Shown: piece after piece, positions 6,360 through 6,758 of the stretch | Layout of the letters: each line of letters starts with the position of its first letter | Position numbering within the stretch: position 1 is the first letter of the stretch | NCBI GenBank assembly: GCA_020052115.1 | Contig: JAGVPR010000186.1 | Coordinates: forward strand, 1 to 6,758 | Direction of reading: 5' to 3' | Length of the DNA: 6,758 bases | DNA from: Candidatus Eiseniibacteriota bacterium | Lineage (GTDB): Bacteria; Eisenbacteria; RBG-16-71-46; JAGVPR01 | Notes under the pieces: model-generated | What the model saw: the letters and a program-made list of their open reading frames with translations, nothing else | The model's database searches: none | Told to the model about the DNA's origin: nothing | Position numbers and translations under genes: made by a program

Positions 6360-6382
6360 GTGAATGCTCGTTCACTTGTGAA
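6360..6382 (+). promoter_or_regulatory. Putative TetR operator 2 with an extra half site
   Basis: GTGAATG-CT-CGTTCAC (6360-6375) is a 16-bp palindrome with 6 of 7 complementary positions. Its right half also begins a second palindrome, TTCAC-TT-GTGAA (6371-6382). The result is three half sites of alternating orientation, GTGAA/TTCAC/GTGAA. It is closely similar to the site at the tetR promoter and lies 37 bp before the adaptor start codon. Confidence 0.65.
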
Positions 6383-6418
6383 ACACGCCGCAGGGCCGAC
6401 GGCGGTGGAGGCGGGATC

Positions 6419-6758
6419 ATGAATTCGAAGCGGGTCGTTCCGATCTTGGCCGTCGCGGCTCTCGCGGCGATCGCATGGTTCACGTTCTCGGGCTGCCGTG
6501 AGGAACGCGACCGGCTTCTCGCATCGGGCACCGTCGAGGCCACAGAGGCGCGGCTAGGGTTCCAGATGGCCGGCCTCATCGAAGAGATCTCCGTGCGCGA
6601 GGGCGATCGGGTGACGGCGGGCCAGGAACTCGCTCATCTCGCTCGCCTCGAGGCCGAGGCTCGGCGCGCCCAGGCCGAAGCGGTAGCGGCGGCGGCCCAG
6701 GCAATTCTCGATGAGCTCGAACGCGGCTCCCGCCCGGAGGAGGTGGCCCAAGCCCGGG
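6419..6758 (+). CDS. HlyD/YbhG-type membrane fusion protein, N-terminal part (cut by right edge)
   Basis: This is the first 113 codons of a periplasmic adaptor subunit that would link an inner-membrane transporter to an outer-membrane channel. It starts at ATG 6419 with GGAGG (6407-6411) at an ideal 7-base spacing; no stop occurs before the window ends. Residues 5-25 are a hydrophobic signal or anchor ending in FSGC. Cys26 could be a lipid-attachment site, although Phe at -3 is not the usual lipobox residue. Residues 36-74 (SGTVEATEARLGF, then GLIEEISVREGDRV) form the first half of the barrel-sandwich/biotinyl-lipoyl-like hybrid domain. From about 75 an Ala/Glu-rich helix begins the coiled-coil hairpin. 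GSRPEEVAQAR (103-113) resembles the corresponding segment of YbhG-like adaptors. The transporter partners (ABC or RND) must lie beyond the edge, so the substrate is unknown. Its position behind tetR and the operator implies repression by that regulator. Confidence 0.9.
   Translation, partial: MNSKRVVPILAVAALAAIAWFTFSGCREERDRLLASGTVEATEARLGFQMAGLIEEISVREGDRVTAGQELAHLARLEAEARRAQAEAVAAAAQAILDELERGSRPEEVAQAR

Overview
This is a GC-rich bacterial chromosomal segment, probably from a diderm (Gram-negative-type) and possibly uncultured lineage. It holds the 5' part of a 16S rRNA gene, four complete protein genes and one gene cut by the right edge. The 16S fragment matches the universal primer regions exactly. 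Its V1/V2 sequence is not one I can tie to a familiar phylum, so I do not name the organism. A periplasmic adaptor gene beside a TetR regulator argues for an outer membrane, but that is inference.

Layout, left to right. (1) 1-420, minus: start of a 16S rRNA gene running off the left edge. Positions 421-640 carry its leader and control region: a strong promoter (TTGACT-N17-TACAGT), a boxB-like hairpin, a boxA antitermination site and a UUCG hairpin close to the mature 16S end. (2) 715-1968, minus: tyrS, tyrosyl-tRNA synthetase, most likely starting at a GTG with a good Shine-Dalgarno. It lies directly upstream of, and co-directional with, the rRNA operon. (3) 1969-2136: divergent intergenic region with apparently overlapping promoters for tyrS and the next gene. 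(4) 2137-4221, plus: a class A penicillin-binding protein (glycosyltransferase plus transpeptidase). (5) 4228-5574, minus: pyrimidine-nucleoside/thymidine phosphorylase, tail to tail with the PBP gene and only 6 bp away. (6) 5575-5743: divergent control region. (7) 5744-6343, plus: TetR-family repressor. (8) 6419 to the right edge, plus: N-terminal part of a HlyD/YbhG-type membrane fusion protein, the probable first gene of an efflux operon.

The genes are mostly housekeeping: translation, wall synthesis and nucleoside salvage. The exception is the right end, where a TetR repressor and a periplasmic adaptor appear to form a self-regulated efflux module. Closely similar 16-bp imperfect palindromes lie at the putative start of the tetR transcript and just upstream of the adaptor gene, and they are the best candidates for the TetR operators. 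I found no mobile element, CRISPR array, tRNA or clearly novel system. The most informative non-coding signals are the rRNA antitermination leader and the paired TetR operators.
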